The notes under the pieces were generated by a model that saw only the letters and a program-made list of their open reading frames with translations, was not told the DNA's origin and searched no databases. Positions 49,854 to 58,456 of a stretch of 64,000 bases of DNA are shown here, in pieces. A program made the translations under genes and the position numbers. Position 1 is the first letter of the stretch, and every line of letters begins with the position of its first letter. This DNA comes from a virus. The stretch spans positions 1 to 64,000 of the IMG/VR virus record IMGVR_UViG_3300004369_000002. One strand, 5' to 3'.

Positions 49854-50170
49854 GTCTTTACATGGATCCGAATGGGAATTTTCCTCGTCATTCAGGTGAT
49901 GTTCGTCTTGCTAATGGTCGTTGGAAGAAGGGTGATCCTCTGCCTGACGGTTGGAGGGAAGTTACCCAAACTCCCCCGCCACAGGTTCCAGGCAAGGTCG
50001 TCACATACGGCATTCCAGTTGAGGTTGATGGGGTACTCTCCACCACCTACGAACTCGTTGACATGAAGCCTAAGTCAATTGCGGATTTGAGCGATGACGA
50101 GATTCGTAAGGCATTGGGTCCGGAAGCCTATAGGGCTTATCAGGAACACCTAGAATCTAAACTACAATAG
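49850..50170 (+). CDS. Small protein in the fibre cluster
   Basis: A 106-residue protein overlapping the adhesin gene by four bases (ATGA). It starts MSLYMDPNGNFPRHSGDVRL and has WKKGDPLPDGWREV, followed by a polar strand region and an acidic helix (IADLSDDEIRKALGPEAYR). It could be a fibre assembly chaperone or small baseplate component, since such genes often follow a fibre gene. No family is recognised. Confidence 0.55.
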   Translation: MSLYMDPNGNFPRHSGDVRLANGRWKKGDPLPDGWREVTQTPPPQVPGKVVTYGIPVEVDGVLSTTYELVDMKPKSIADLSDDEIRKALGPEAYRAYQEHLESKLQ

Positions 50171-50190
50171 TTTCAGTGCAGGAGTAAAAA

Positions 50191-51207
50191 ATGACCGTTT
50201 CCCAGACAACCCGATTTGGTATCTACCGCTGGAGTGAAGATACTGATGCCTTCACGCGTCAGCAAATGGACTCTAGCCACGACTCCATCGAATCAAAAGG
50301 GGCCATTTTTACCTCGGGGACAACAATCCCTGCACCAAACCCCGAGCACGCCCGATCGTTCTTCTTCAAAACAGACACCCAAACGCTCTACTACTTCAAC
50401 GGCACAGATAATACGGGGTCGTGGGTGGCTATCGGCCAGTTCGGAAACACAGGCCAAATGGCCACTCTCGCATACGGCCAATCGAACAGTGCAGGCGTCG
50501 TCGATGCTGTGGCCCGAATTGACCATGTCCACGAACTGCCCACGATTGACACGACGGCTCTGATCCCAAAAAATATTTTGACAAGCAAGGGCGATCTGAT
50601 AGCCGGAGCAGGTCCCTCAACTCCAACAGTTCAGGGTGTGGGTGCGGACGGCCAGTTTCTGAAGGCTGACTCCTCATCGGCGACAGGTCTTTCTTGGGGA
50701 ACCGTAGTAACGACTGGTTTTCTGTCATCGACCGTGGTCGACGCGAAGGGCGATTTGCTGGTTGGAACAGGAAACGACACGGTTGCTCGTCGTTCTGTTG
50801 GGACAAACGGCCAACTTCTTATTGCCGACTCATTTCAATCAACCGGCTTGCGCTGGGGGAATGATCCTCAGTTCCAGAAGTACAGTGAAGGCTTGCTTTC
50901 AGTTGGCTCCTATTCTGGTTCCACTGTCGGCGATCAGGCCAACGTGTATTACATTGAATTGGGATCCAGTCAAACGTTGACCCTGTCTGCAGGTGTTGCG
51001 ACAGCAAATACTGCGTATTCGCTGTCCCTGATCATCAAGAACACGGCAGCCAGCGTCACAATGACTTTTCCTGCTTCGGTGAAATGGCCCAACGGCACGC
51101 GACCGACAGAAGATACAGGTCTTAACAAGACGAACCTGTGGACACTGATCACTTACGATCAGGGCACTACCTGGCTTGGCTTTTTGGCAGGACGAGGGTT
51201 CTCGTGA
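50191..51207 (+). CDS. Tail fibre protein with tandem repeat modules
   Basis: A 338-residue protein. The N-terminus has TTRFGIYRWSEDTDAFTRQQMD, then KTDTQTLYYFNGTDNTGSWVAIG, the hairpin module seen in other fibres. Two tandem GDL[IL]xGxG modules follow: GDLIAGAGPSTPTVQGVGADGQ and GDLLVGTGNDTVARRSVGTNGQ. The C-terminal domain is beta-rich. AGGAG is the ribosome site. Confidence 0.8.
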   Translation: MTVSQTTRFGIYRWSEDTDAFTRQQMDSSHDSIESKGAIFTSGTTIPAPNPEHARSFFFKTDTQTLYYFNGTDNTGSWVAIGQFGNTGQMATLAYGQSNSAGVVDAVARIDHVHELPTIDTTALIPKNILTSKGDLIAGAGPSTPTVQGVGADGQFLKADSSSATGLSWGTVVTTGFLSSTVVDAKGDLLVGTGNDTVARRSVGTNGQLLIADSFQSTGLRWGNDPQFQKYSEGLLSVGSYSGSTVGDQANVYYIELGSSQTLTLSAGVATANTAYSLSLIIKNTAASVTMTFPASVKWPNGTRPTEDTGLNKTNLWTLITYDQGTTWLGFLAGRGFS

Positions 51208-52181
51208 GCCATTTTGGTGTTGGTGGTGCTGGCCGTTTTAGGCCAAACATTGGGTATTTGCAGCGAAACCCTACTGCGCTTGGTTCGGGTTCCTCCATTG
51301 GAGGGGACATCGAACAAAATGGTAGTGGGGCAGCAAACCCTTACATTAGAATTGGTTCAGGTTTTAGGCCAGGGAACTCCCTGACGCAAACAAGCAACAG
51401 TCACGCTTTGTGGAATGTGTACTCGCCAAACGCTGACATTTCGTCCAACATGATTGTCCCTGATGGTAGCGGAATCTATTTCCGGTACAAAGACATCAAT
51501 AGGATGTGGCGTTTGATTATGGGCGAATATCTGTATAACTACTACACTGTTCCCGCTTTTTACCAAGAAGCGACATGCACGGGCTGCTATTTGACCAGTT
51601 ACTCAACAACACAACAAGAATTCTCATACGAGTGCACGTCAATATACTCATACGGAACCGTATACACATCCAGCAACTACAGTTACTGTAGTTATGGCGG
51701 ATACAGCCAACTATACGATTATAGTCGCGTTTGGAAATCGTATTGCGACTCATCTTGCGGATGCAACCCAACATACGCAAACCTATACGGCTGCGCAGGA
51801 AAATGCCAGGACTTTATTACCCGCACCTACTACCAGTGTACGGGCGGAACATCGGGAACATACATCGCTGGTTCACAAACACCAAACTATCGTCCCCGGC
51901 TTTTCTTGCAATACCGGAATGGCTCTTCGACGTGGACCAATCACGGAACAATCAATCTGACCGGTGCTGAGGTTGGCGGACTTAGGGTACGGCTCGTTGG
52001 TAACTCCATCGTTGTTTACAAGGGAACGTATGGTCAAACATCGGGGTGGACGCAAATCGGATCATATACGTCGTCTATTCACAATGACGGTCTCTTTCAT
52101 GGGATTGGGATAGGCAGCGAGAACCCCCAAAACCGTGGAGTAAGCAGCGGTATAGGCGCATTTACCATCGAAGGAATCTGA
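51204..52181 (+). CDS. Tail fibre protein with Tyr/Cys-rich domain
   Basis: A 325-residue protein starting at GTG 51204, which overlaps the previous stop and has an AGGACGAGGG ribosome region. The start is Gly-rich (SHFGVGGAGRFRPNIGY). Residues about 120-230 are highly unusual: about ten cysteines and many tyrosines and serines (CTGCYLTSY, SYCSYGGYSQLYDYSR, CDSSCGCNPTY). The C-terminus (NHGTINLTGAEVGGLRV...GIGAFTIEGI) looks like a lectin-type sandwich. The Cys-rich part could be disulfide- or metal-stabilised. A receptor-binding role is likely. Confidence 0.7.
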   Translation: MSHFGVGGAGRFRPNIGYLQRNPTALGSGSSIGGDIEQNGSGAANPYIRIGSGFRPGNSLTQTSNSHALWNVYSPNADISSNMIVPDGSGIYFRYKDINRMWRLIMGEYLYNYYTVPAFYQEATCTGCYLTSYSTTQQEFSYECTSIYSYGTVYTSSNYSYCSYGGYSQLYDYSRVWKSYCDSSCGCNPTYANLYGCAGKCQDFITRTYYQCTGGTSGTYIAGSQTPNYRPRLFLQYRNGSSTWTNHGTINLTGAEVGGLRVRLVGNSIVVYKGTYGQTSGWTQIGSYTSSIHNDGLFHGIGIGSENPQNRGVSSGIGAFTIEGI

Positions 52182-52182
52182 G

Positions 52183-52428
52183 ATGGCTCAAATTTTTGAG
52201 ATTTCGGACGAAACATTCCACGCAATAGCGGCCGGGGAAAAAAACGTGTACGCTATCAAAAAGTCGCGTTATAAAACGTTGGATGGGTGGGAAAAAGCGG
52301 GATCAAAAATCAGCATTTGTGTTGTCCGTGACGACTACACTGTGCGAGAGGAACTTCGGATTCCTATTTCAAAAATTGAGTCAGCACACCAGAGGTTAAG
52401 TAATGGTGATGGTACAGAAGCGCAATGA
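52183..52428 (+). CDS. Small protein of unknown function
   Basis: An 81-residue protein of mixed alpha/beta type starting right after the Cys-rich fibre gene. Its C-terminus overlaps the next gene by 26 bases. No motif is recognised. Confidence 0.5.
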   Translation: MAQIFEISDETFHAIAAGEKNVYAIKKSRYKTLDGWEKAGSKISICVVRDDYTVREELRIPISKIESAHQRLSNGDGTEAQ

Positions 52429-52813
52429 CGTCCCTGAAAAAACGTTAATTGCCATTGTTTCTGATGTAACTTTGGTTCAATTAATGGAGATGGACCACGC
52501 TGCGGTCTATTGGGGTGTTATTACGGAAGATTTCCCGCGCGAGGAATGGAATCGTGTTTCCCGAGTTATGAACTTTGTTCAACTGGGAACATATGAAGAA
52601 TTCGTTGTCGACGAGGAAGGTATTGTCACTTTTGGTTGGTCCGAAATTCGTATTATTTCAAACCGCCAGAATCTTCATTTGGATCGTCGGCTTTTGGAAG
52701 CGGACAATATTCCGACGATTTCAGCAAAACCGTCTACTAGCGAGGGTAAGCGCAAGTTCCGTTTGCCTGGGTTTATCAGAAAATCAAAACCCGATTGTGG
52801 ATGTGGAGGTTGA
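52403..52813 (+). CDS. Small protein with C-terminal CGCG motif
   Basis: A 136-residue protein. I use ATG 52403, seven bases after AGAGG. It has a strand/helix core (LIAIVSDVTLVQLMEMDHAAVYWGVI), then a basic tail ending SKPDCGCGG. That ending matches the DCGC-type tails of left-arm virion proteins. Function is unknown. Confidence 0.55.
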   Translation: MVMVQKRNDVPEKTLIAIVSDVTLVQLMEMDHAAVYWGVITEDFPREEWNRVSRVMNFVQLGTYEEFVVDEEGIVTFGWSEIRIISNRQNLHLDRRLLEADNIPTISAKPSTSEGKRKFRLPGFIRKSKPDCGCGG

Positions 52814-52815
52814 CA

Positions 52816-53055
52816 ATGGAGGGTGAACAGAACGAGGAAATGGCCAAAATGGTTGACGATGCCTTTCCCGAAAGCATGGTCCTCAACTGGATTGTCATAG
52901 CCGAAACTGTCAACAGTGATGAAAGACATCTACAAATGGCGACAAGCGACGGCATGACAACATGGCTGGCGACCGGAATGCTAAACTGTGCCAACGAGAT
53001 AGTGATCAATCAGCACTACACCAATCAAGAGGAGTTTGACGATGGCGACAACTAA
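52816..53055 (+). CDS. Small protein of unknown function
   Basis: A 79-residue acidic protein. ATG 52816 has GGAGG six bases upstream. The core (SMVLNWIVIAETVNSDERHLQMA) is alpha/beta and may be a small globular domain. It overlaps the next gene by 14 bases. Confidence 0.6.
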   Translation: MEGEQNEEMAKMVDDAFPESMVLNWIVIAETVNSDERHLQMATSDGMTTWLATGMLNCANEIVINQHYTNQEEFDDGDN

Positions 53056-53374
53056 GCGCAAGCGAGCCAAGAAGAGCCAGGTCGGAGACCAGATGGCAAA
53101 AGGCGGCATCATGGCGCTCGTGGTCTACTTTGCCAACAAGGGCGACATCGACCCGGAACTCGTTGCAATCTGCATGCCCCTGATCGCAGGAATCATGGCA
53201 GTGGTCTCAACAAAAATTGGAGACCCCGCAATCGCATCGTTCTTCGATGTGGGCAAGAAGGACGCCGCAATTCCGGCTCCTGCAGCAGCGGAAGCAGCCC
53301 CCAAGGCCGAAGAGGCAGCCGCACCCGCAAAGAAGTCCGCAGGGCGACCCAAGAAGGCCGCACCCAAGAAGTAA
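53042..53374 (+). CDS. Small membrane protein, possible holin
   Basis: A 110-residue protein. I use ATG 53042, with GAGGAG seven bases before it; a TTG two codons earlier is possible. It has a basic start, one or two membrane segments (GGIMALVVYFANKG and LVAICMPLIAGIMAVVSTKI) and a long Ala/Pro/Lys tail (AAPKAEEAAAPAKKSAGRPKKAAPKK). Short size, membrane segments and charged tail fit a holin, but no endolysin is visible next to it. A terminator follows. Confidence 0.55.
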   Translation: MATTKRKRAKKSQVGDQMAKGGIMALVVYFANKGDIDPELVAICMPLIAGIMAVVSTKIGDPAIASFFDVGKKDAAIPAPAAAEAAPKAEEAAAPAKKSAGRPKKAAPKK

Positions 53375-53400
53375 ACCAATCTCCGACAAGGGACGGTGGG

Positions 53401-53422
53401 CGAGGCAGGTTATCCTGCCTCG
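53401..53422 (+). terminator. Rho-independent-like terminator
   Basis: CGAGGCAGG and CCTGCCTCG form a perfect nine-pair stem with a TTAT loop, followed by TTTG. It lies 27 bp after the stop of the small membrane gene and separates two fibre blocks. Confidence 0.75.
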
Positions 53423-53462
53423 TTTGCCGTTATCGGCACACTAGAAGTGATCCTTCTTGGGC

Positions 53463-53468
53463 TAAAAT
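53463..53468 (+). promoter_or_regulatory. Putative -10 box after the terminator
   Basis: TAAAAT fits TANNNT and lies 31 bp before the GTG start of the next gene, whose GGAGGG site is in between. The -35 is weak. A new transcript after a terminator is expected here. Confidence 0.4.
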
Positions 53469-53498
53469 TATGCCAGGTAAACAGTTGGAGGGCTAACT

Positions 53499-53846
53499 GT
53501 GATCGCTGGCGTCTATAACATCAATCTTGACCAGGGCGCTACGTTCGAACGCCTACTCACGGTAAAAGACGCTGCCGATGCCCTCTATGACTTTACTGAC
53601 CATACGGCACGAATGCAGATTCGCGCCGAACTGGAAGACACTGATGTCCTGGCAGAACTGACGACCGAAAACGGCTACATAACGCTCGGGGGATCAGCGG
53701 GGACGATCAACCTCATGCTTCCACCCGTAGTGACGGCAACACTGGATCGTGATTGCGTCTACGACCTGGAAATCATCGACGGTCTCGGTCGCGTCTATCG
53801 ACTCCTTAAAGGAATTGTTCGTGTAGATGCCGAGGTCACCAGATGA
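53499..53846 (+). CDS. Small tail/baseplate protein, BppU-like
   Basis: A 115-residue, strand-rich protein with a GTG start and a strong GGAGGG site. It reads INLDQGATFERLLTVKDAADALYDFTDHTARMQIR, then GTINLMLPPVVTATLDRDCVYDLEI. This resembles the small beta-sandwich linkers (BppU N-terminal type) that attach fibres to baseplates. It overlaps the next gene. Confidence 0.6.
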   Translation: MIAGVYNINLDQGATFERLLTVKDAADALYDFTDHTARMQIRAELEDTDVLAELTTENGYITLGGSAGTINLMLPPVVTATLDRDCVYDLEIIDGLGRVYRLLKGIVRVDAEVTR

Positions 53847-54379
53847 GCAGCATTTCGGGATCAAAGATCGATGTAGAGGCACAAAATCTTCGCAACCGGG
53901 TCACGGTTGAAGAGCCGGAAGTTTCGGTAAATGTTGAGCAGATCAACAACATCATTTCCGTTACCGAAGAACCGACCGAAGTTCTAATCTCGCTTTTAGG
54001 GAGCCAAGGTCCTCGCGGTGGAACCATTTTGTATGGGACGACTTCTCCGCCGTCAATACAGTTGGGTGTTCCCGGGGATATTTACTTCGACCAAAACCAG
54101 TACCAGTTCTGGGGACCAAAGTATGTGGATCCTGCTGACGGCGCAGCAAAATGGCCCCAATTCCCATTTTTCACCATTTCGGTATCTCGGAGATATGTCC
54201 ACACACAAACAACCCCCAGCAACACCTGGCTGATCAACCACGACCTTGGTGGAGAACCTTCAATCTCAGTAGTGGATAGCGCAAAAACTATGGTCATCGG
54301 CGAGGTAAGATATATTAGTACAACGCAAATTGAGGTGCAATTTACCTCACCGTTTTCAGGGTTCGCATACCTAACGTAA
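53843..54379 (+). CDS. Tail fibre-associated protein
   Basis: A 178-residue protein with an N-terminal beta region, a short collagen-like GSQGPRG element and a GDIYFDQNQYQFWGP hairpin. The C-terminal domain (WLINHDLGGEPSISVVDSA...SPFSGFAYLT) is common at the ends of phage fibre proteins and may help trimerisation. It overlaps the previous gene by four bases. Confidence 0.65.
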   Translation: MSSISGSKIDVEAQNLRNRVTVEEPEVSVNVEQINNIISVTEEPTEVLISLLGSQGPRGGTILYGTTSPPSIQLGVPGDIYFDQNQYQFWGPKYVDPADGAAKWPQFPFFTISVSRRYVHTQTTPSNTWLINHDLGGEPSISVVDSAKTMVIGEVRYISTTQIEVQFTSPFSGFAYLT

Positions 54380-54395
54380 AGTGAGAGGGCGCTAA

Positions 54396-55895
54396 ATGGC
54401 GACTAGATTCGTAACAAATCTTGATCTGGTACAGAACCAGATCCTCAACGGACGCTTCGAAAGCGTTGCCAGCGACCCCAATACCGGCAACTTCGAAGGC
54501 CGGATGATCTATAACACCACCGAAGACACCATCAAGGTGTACTCGGGGTCCGCATGGCGGAAGATGCTGTGGGAAATCACCTCCGGAACCACAGCCCTCG
54601 TCCCCAGCGAAACCAACGGAAGCGTCGCCCTCACAATTGCCAATGTGACCAGCACCGTCGACGGCTTGATGTCCGCGACCGACAAGGTCAAACTGGATGC
54701 CTCCACCTCAAACAACACGGCCTCAACAATTGTTTTCCGAGATACCAACGGAGACTTCTCGGCTAATACCATCACTGCAGGAAAAGTAACTGGACTCAAC
54801 GCCCCTAGCGCTGATACGGACGCAGCCAACAAGGCCTATGTTGACGCTGCCAGGTCAGGGTTGGATGTCAAGGCATCCGTTCGCGTTGCAACGACAGGAG
54901 ACATCTCCCTGTCCAACGCCACAACCACCGTCGACAACATCACCCTAAATGACGGAGACCGAATCCTAGTCAAAGACCAGAACACAGGCTCCGAAAACGG
55001 CATCTACATCGTCTCCACCAGCGGAAACTGGTCACGAGCCACCGATGCCGATTCCAGCGCCGAAGTCACCTCCGGTTTGTTCACATTCGTTGCCGAAGGC
55101 GACGCCAACGCTGACTCCGGCTGGGTTTTGGCCACCAACGACACAATCGTCCTGGACACCACCAACCTGGTCTTCAACAAGTTCTCGGGTGCTGGCCAGA
55201 TTATCGCTGGTCTCGGCCTGTCCAAGAGCGGCGTTCAGTCTAACCAACTGGATGTGAATACCGATGGGACATCCATTGAAATCGACGGCAACGACGATGT
55301 TCGCATCGCTTCTGGGGCTGCTGGTGACGGCCTCGGTTGGAATACTGGTGTCCTGAGCATCAACATCGCCGCAACAGGTGGTTTGCAACTCACCTCGGAC
55401 GAAATTGAAATCAAACTCAACTCTGGGGTGTCGGGTCTCAACACGACCGCCAACGGTCTTGCGCTTGACTCGTCAATGGCTGGAACCGGCCTCACCTTCA
55501 CGACCGGAGTGCTGTCGGTCAACACGATTGACCTGACGAGCGCATCGGGTAACGGTGTTTCGGGTCTTCTACCCATCGCCAATGGTGGTACGAACGCTTC
55601 AACCGAGGCCGCCGCCCGAAGCACTCTTGCTTTTACCCCCGCTGGTTACAACACGAGCCAGGCAGTTCTTGCTCGTATCGCTGCGGTTGACTGCTCGGCT
55701 TCATCGGGAACCACCTCTGTCACTGCCGTGACACACAATTTCAATACCGCTGATGTTGTTGTGCAGGTATACGACACAGTTACCAACGACACAGTTATTG
55801 CTGATGTTGTTCGTGCAAACGCCAATGCGGTCACGGTCACAATCAATGGCTCGTTAATTGCCTCAGGTGACTACCGAATTGTTGTGACAGGCTAA
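54396..55895 (+). CDS. Long tail fibre protein
   Basis: A 499-residue, repetitive beta-rich fibre. The start (ATRFVTNLDLVQNQILNGRFE) leads to a YSGSAWRKM hairpin, then DTDAANKAYVDAARSGLDVKASV and TLNDGDRILVKDQNTGSENGIY. These are typical fibre repeats (NKAYVD and DRVLVKDQ types). The C-terminus contains VSGLLPIANGGTNASTEAAARS and a small beta sandwich. It probably forms a trimeric shaft. Confidence 0.82.
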   Translation: MATRFVTNLDLVQNQILNGRFESVASDPNTGNFEGRMIYNTTEDTIKVYSGSAWRKMLWEITSGTTALVPSETNGSVALTIANVTSTVDGLMSATDKVKLDASTSNNTASTIVFRDTNGDFSANTITAGKVTGLNAPSADTDAANKAYVDAARSGLDVKASVRVATTGDISLSNATTTVDNITLNDGDRILVKDQNTGSENGIYIVSTSGNWSRATDADSSAEVTSGLFTFVAEGDANADSGWVLATNDTIVLDTTNLVFNKFSGAGQIIAGLGLSKSGVQSNQLDVNTDGTSIEIDGNDDVRIASGAAGDGLGWNTGVLSINIAATGGLQLTSDEIEIKLNSGVSGLNTTANGLALDSSMAGTGLTFTTGVLSVNTIDLTSASGNGVSGLLPIANGGTNASTEAAARSTLAFTPAGYNTSQAVLARIAAVDCSASSGTTSVTAVTHNFNTADVVVQVYDTVTNDTVIADVVRANANAVTVTINGSLIASGDYRIVVTG

Positions 55896-55947
55896 GATTT
55901 CCACATAGGGCTTGAGGGCCCACTAACAAAGAGAAACGGTTGAGGTC

Positions 55948-56400
55948 GTGGCTCAGAGATTCACAACGCCAATATCTATCGCGCAGTTATCTTCTGCGTC
56001 ATCAGATGCTATCTCTGTGCTTGTCGACGGCGATGTCAGCCCTCGGGTCAAAGTAGAAGCAGGGGGACGCCTCACGTGGGGTGATGGAACATCTTCCGGC
56101 GATGTTGTTCTATATCGTGACTCTGCAAATCTCCTCAAAACTGATGACACCTTTCAGGCCACTGGCGGTGTCGCCACTATTACGAACCCCGGTCCTCCCC
56201 CGAACGCTCTTGTTCGCCCAGTCGGAACACTTCTCGTTGACTCAACCAACGACACCTTCTACTTCTATGGAACGCTCGGCTGGACGCAAATCGTCGGCGG
56301 AGAAGGCGGCGGTGGCGGTGGCGAACAAATCAATCTTGACGGTGGCGACTCCGACGAAATTTTCGGTGGCATCGTAAGCATTGATGGAGGAACCGCCTGA
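55948..56400 (+). CDS. Fibre-cluster protein, adaptor-like
   Basis: A 150-residue protein with a GTG start and a GAGG-type site. It begins with AQRFTTPISIAQLSSASSDAISVLVDGD, reads as a short fibre segment with VGTLLVDSTNDTFYFYGTLGWTQI, the shared hairpin module, and ends in a Gly-rich acidic tail. It overlaps the next gene (TGATG). Function is not certain. Confidence 0.6.
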   Translation: MAQRFTTPISIAQLSSASSDAISVLVDGDVSPRVKVEAGGRLTWGDGTSSGDVVLYRDSANLLKTDDTFQATGGVATITNPGPPPNALVRPVGTLLVDSTNDTFYFYGTLGWTQIVGGEGGGGGGEQINLDGGDSDEIFGGIVSIDGGTA

Positions 56401-58124
56401 TGGGTACCCGCATACAATTCCGTCGTGATTCATCGTCCAACTGGACAATAAATAACCCCGTTCTGGCCGAAGGAGAAATGGGGCTAGAACTTGATACACG
56501 ACGTATCAAAATCGGTAACGGTTTAGACAACTGGAACAACCTGCCGTACGGCATTGCGACTATTGGCATTGACGAACTTGTTGATGTCACAATCACCGAC
56601 CCGCAAGACGGCGAACTCATCGTTTACGACAGTGCAACTAGCACATGGGTCAATACATCAGCATCACTCGTAGCCGAACAAAATGACCTAACCGACACGG
56701 TCATCACCAACCCACAGCCGGGCCAATACCTTCAGTACGACGGCACACAATGGGTTAACGGGGTCAGCCCGACCGGTGAACCCCTGGGCCACGAGGACAG
56801 AACCACCAGTCACATTGCATTCGACTCTGGAACTCTCACGTTCTCCATTGAACCAAAGTTACCAGTAACAGAATTTGTGGTCTGGGTTGGTGGCATCAAA
56901 TACACCTACACAACCACGCAAAGCGTCACAATCCCTGATGTCACCGGCCTCTACTACTTCTACTTTAATTTGTCTGGTGCGCTGGCATACAAGACCACCT
57001 ACTTTGACTGGCCCGTTGAAGCGCCGACTGCCTACCTATACTGGAACGCAACGACAAGCACCGCAACATTCTTTGCTGACGAACGGCATGGCATCGTCCT
57101 TGACTGGCAAACCCACGAATACCTCCATCGAACACGAGGTGCGGCATTCGCAGCAGGCTTCAACATTTCGGGCGTCATCACTAATGGCGACGGAACCCTT
57201 GACACCCATGTTGAGTTCAGCCTAAGCAACGGAACATTTTTTGACGAAGACCTACAGGTCGACATCGTCGATTCAGCAACACCAACAGTTGACACCTGGG
57301 AGCAAGACCTATCCCCAGCGTCAATTCCTCTCTACTACCTGGATGGTACAGAGTGGGTGCGCGATTCAGCCAGCACTAATCCCGTCAAAAAGGGAACGAC
57401 CTTCGCTGTCTACAACGAACTTTCACTTGGCTCATGGCAACTTACAGAAGTCGCCAACGGTGCTTACGTTATTTCTTGGATTGTCGCAACAAACCAACTC
57501 AACACCCCGGTTATCGCCATCATGGGACAAGGCGAATACACCAACATCGGGGACGCCGAGGACGAAATCTGGGAAACAGTCAACCTAGACGACTTCCCAG
57601 CCTTTGAATTCCGACCGCTGTACAAACTCATCTACCAGACTGGCTCTTATGGAAATACCACAAACTCGCGGCTCAGGGGAGTCAATGACCTTCGTGGCGG
57701 AGGTACCTCAGGGAGTTCTGGGGCAGGGACAACCGACCACGGACTCCTCACTGGGTTGGCAGACGACGACCACACCCAGTACCTCAACAATTCACGGCAC
57801 AACAACCTTGACCATTCGGACGCACTGGCAACAGCCTCACTGAGCGACCTGGGCGATGTCACTCTCGCTTCTATCAACACCGATGAACTTCTTCGGTGGA
57901 GTGGTACCGCCTGGGTGAACACCGATGGCATTACGATTGCGTCCACGGGTGCTGTCACCTTCAACGGCGTCAACACCTTCCCAACCGCCGCAGGTGGACT
58001 CGGCCAGTATCTGGCATCTGATGGTGCAGGGAATCTCGTTTGGACAAACGCAGGCTCAACAGCCGGTGGAATCATTAACAGTTCCTCATCAGGTGCTGTT
58101 CTCATCATGGAGATTGGACCGTAA
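56400..58124 (+). CDS. Tail fibre protein with tropism-determinant-like N-terminus
   Basis: A 574-residue protein. Its start (MGTRIQFRRDSSSNWTINNP, then LAEGEMGLELDTRRIKIGNG) is the classic N-terminal domain of phage fibres and major-tropism-determinant-type proteins. The middle is beta-rich. Near residues 440-470 it has TTDHGLLTGLADDDHTQYLN, another fibre motif, followed by DLGDVTLASINTDELLRWSG. It is probably a receptor-binding shaft. Confidence 0.82.
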   Translation: MGTRIQFRRDSSSNWTINNPVLAEGEMGLELDTRRIKIGNGLDNWNNLPYGIATIGIDELVDVTITDPQDGELIVYDSATSTWVNTSASLVAEQNDLTDTVITNPQPGQYLQYDGTQWVNGVSPTGEPLGHEDRTTSHIAFDSGTLTFSIEPKLPVTEFVVWVGGIKYTYTTTQSVTIPDVTGLYYFYFNLSGALAYKTTYFDWPVEAPTAYLYWNATTSTATFFADERHGIVLDWQTHEYLHRTRGAAFAAGFNISGVITNGDGTLDTHVEFSLSNGTFFDEDLQVDIVDSATPTVDTWEQDLSPASIPLYYLDGTEWVRDSASTNPVKKGTTFAVYNELSLGSWQLTEVANGAYVISWIVATNQLNTPVIAIMGQGEYTNIGDAEDEIWETVNLDDFPAFEFRPLYKLIYQTGSYGNTTNSRLRGVNDLRGGGTSGSSGAGTTDHGLLTGLADDDHTQYLNNSRHNNLDHSDALATASLSDLGDVTLASINTDELLRWSGTAWVNTDGITIASTGAVTFNGVNTFPTAAGGLGQYLASDGAGNLVWTNAGSTAGGIINSSSSGAVLIMEIGP

Positions 58125-58456
58125 TGGCAGTAGGAGATCGTTCTGAACTCAGGTTGGCTGGACCGGCTGGTATCGGCACTACCACAACCACAATGATGAC
58201 TGTTCCTGCGGGGAGCGTCTATGTGACCAAGCAGGTTCTGTTCACCAACACAAACGGTATTGATGCGTATATTACTGTCGCTATAGGCGACCCGGCTACG
58301 GCATCAAATTGTATTTTCTACAACCTTCCTATAGCGGGATTTGATACAACCGTCTTTGACACGGCTTTGGTTATTGATACCGGCGAAACCATTCAGGCTT
58401 TTGCTGATCGTGCCGGTGTAAACATGACGATCACCGGTTGGGACAAGGAGGTCTAA
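58124..58456 (+). CDS. Small fibre-cluster protein
   Basis: A 110-residue beta-sandwich-like protein. It has TTMMTVPAGSVYVTKQVLFTNTNG and TVFDTALVIDTGETIQAFADRAG, a pattern found in phage carbohydrate-binding or decoration domains. The gene overlaps both neighbours by one base (TAATG). It may decorate a fibre. A similar fold appears at the start of the 60234 protein. Confidence 0.6.
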   Translation: MAVGDRSELRLAGPAGIGTTTTTMMTVPAGSVYVTKQVLFTNTNGIDAYITVAIGDPATASNCIFYNLPIAGFDTTVFDTALVIDTGETIQAFADRAGVNMTITGWDKEV

